Shown piece after piece: positions 6,398 through 6,534 of a stretch of DNA of 6,534 nucleotides. Source of the DNA: JAMXLO01 sp046735215 (GTDB taxonomy: Bacteria; Pseudomonadota; Alphaproteobacteria; Acetobacterales; Acetobacteraceae); contig JBKPSV010000326.1 of NCBI GenBank assembly GCA_046735215.1, positions 1 to 6,534 on the forward strand, read 5' to 3'. The position numbers were made by a program, and so were the translations under genes. Each line of letters opens with the position of its first letter. Within the stretch, counting starts at the first letter, position 1. Under the pieces are notes generated by a model. That model saw only the letters and a program-made list of their open reading frames with translations, did not search any database and was not told where the DNA came from.

Positions 6398-6534
6398 GCG
6401 ACAGTAGGTGCTTGGAAGAATGACCGGACCAATTGAGGCATGCGCTTGATCGCGGCGAGCTGCCGCTCGATCTTGTCCCGCAGTGTTTCGCCTCGGCGGA
6501 GCGGAGCACGGGCTACGCCGGTGCGTTTCATGTG
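6379..6534 (-). CDS. Possible minus-strand ORF running off the window, unknown product
   Basis: Reading the complement, a frame is open from the window edge to a TGA at 6379-6381, with an ATG at 6529-6531 (50 residues from there). It begins MKRTGVARAPLRRGETLRDK, contains a basic, helix-like stretch around IERQLAAIKRM, and ends AYLSDW. Codon third positions are fairly GC-rich, as expected for coding DNA here. Its last six codons overlap the 3' end of the truncated cyclase gene on the opposite strand, which suggests its frame runs across a junction. I do not recognise the protein; it may be the tail of an inserted element's gene or a chance frame. It competes with a + strand reading of the same DNA. 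Confidence 0.25.
   Translation of the reverse strand, partial: HMKRTGVARAPLRRGETLRDKIERQLAAIKRMPQLVRSFFQAPTVAYLSDW
6424..6534 (+). pseudogene. Possible degenerate EAL-like fragment
   Basis: After the TGA at 6421-6423 one + frame stays open to the window end (37 codons, no ATG; a TTG at 6433). It contains LRHALDRGELPL followed by a P and, 11 residues later, TGY. The pattern recalls the first strand and helix of EAL phosphodiesterase domains, which commonly read LRxALxxGELxLxYQP and then GRxxGYEAL. The YQP and EAL motifs themselves are not intact (LVPQ and AGA instead). The resemblance is judged by eye over about 30 residues only, and the same DNA is open on the other strand, so this may be coincidence. 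If real, it is a remnant lacking a proper start. Confidence 0.15.

Noticed and set aside
6380..6450. Simple frameshift or nonsense mutation as the cause of the short cyclase
   Set aside because: Translating all three + frames past 6380 gives no sequence like the expected continuation and meets stops quickly.
1..6534. CRISPR array, tRNA or rRNA genes
   Set aside because: No regularly spaced repeats and no cloverleaf or rRNA-like sequence were seen; almost all the DNA is accounted for by protein genes.

Overview
The window is GC-rich and tightly packed, with every confident gene on the + strand. Gene style, codon use and the type of multidomain cyclase suggest an alphaproteobacterium of the Bradyrhizobium/Rhodopseudomonas kind. 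This placement is inferred from general character; no marker gene is present.

Positions 1-4362 hold one apparent operon with gaps of 7 and 51 bases and one overlapping stop/start. In order it encodes a class I/II PLP aminotransferase (5' end cut off by the window), a secreted family 5 (peptide/opine/nickel type) ABC substrate-binding protein, a TauD/TfdA-type Fe(II)/2-oxoglutarate dioxygenase, and a fumarylacetoacetate hydrolase (FAH) superfamily enzyme. All catalytic residues I could locate are intact. The set reads as an uptake-and-degradation cassette: a periplasmic binding protein captures a small organic or peptide-like compound, the dioxygenase hydroxylates or cleaves it, the FAH-type enzyme hydrolyses or decarboxylates a keto-acid intermediate, and the aminotransferase handles an amino group. 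The 2-oxoglutarate used by the dioxygenase and the 2-oxoglutarate/glutamate pair of the aminotransferase may link the two steps. The substrate cannot be read from the sequence. No permease or ATPase for the transporter is in the window.

Positions 4363-4501 are a 139-base spacer with a perfect short hairpin, three related CTGRACAG-like words and a run of seven G next to the next start codon.

Positions 4502-6397 encode a SAM domain / class III nucleotide cyclase / AAA-type ATPase fusion that stops abruptly at the end of the ATPase region. Relatives usually continue for several hundred residues into TPR-like repeats, so the gene appears truncated. The sequence after it (6398-6534) does not continue the protein in any + frame. 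It carries a minus-strand open frame that runs off the window and overlaps the cyclase end, and alternatively a + frame that weakly resembles the start of an EAL domain. The junction near 6380-6400 is the most notable structural event here; the four-enzyme cassette is the most interesting possible system.
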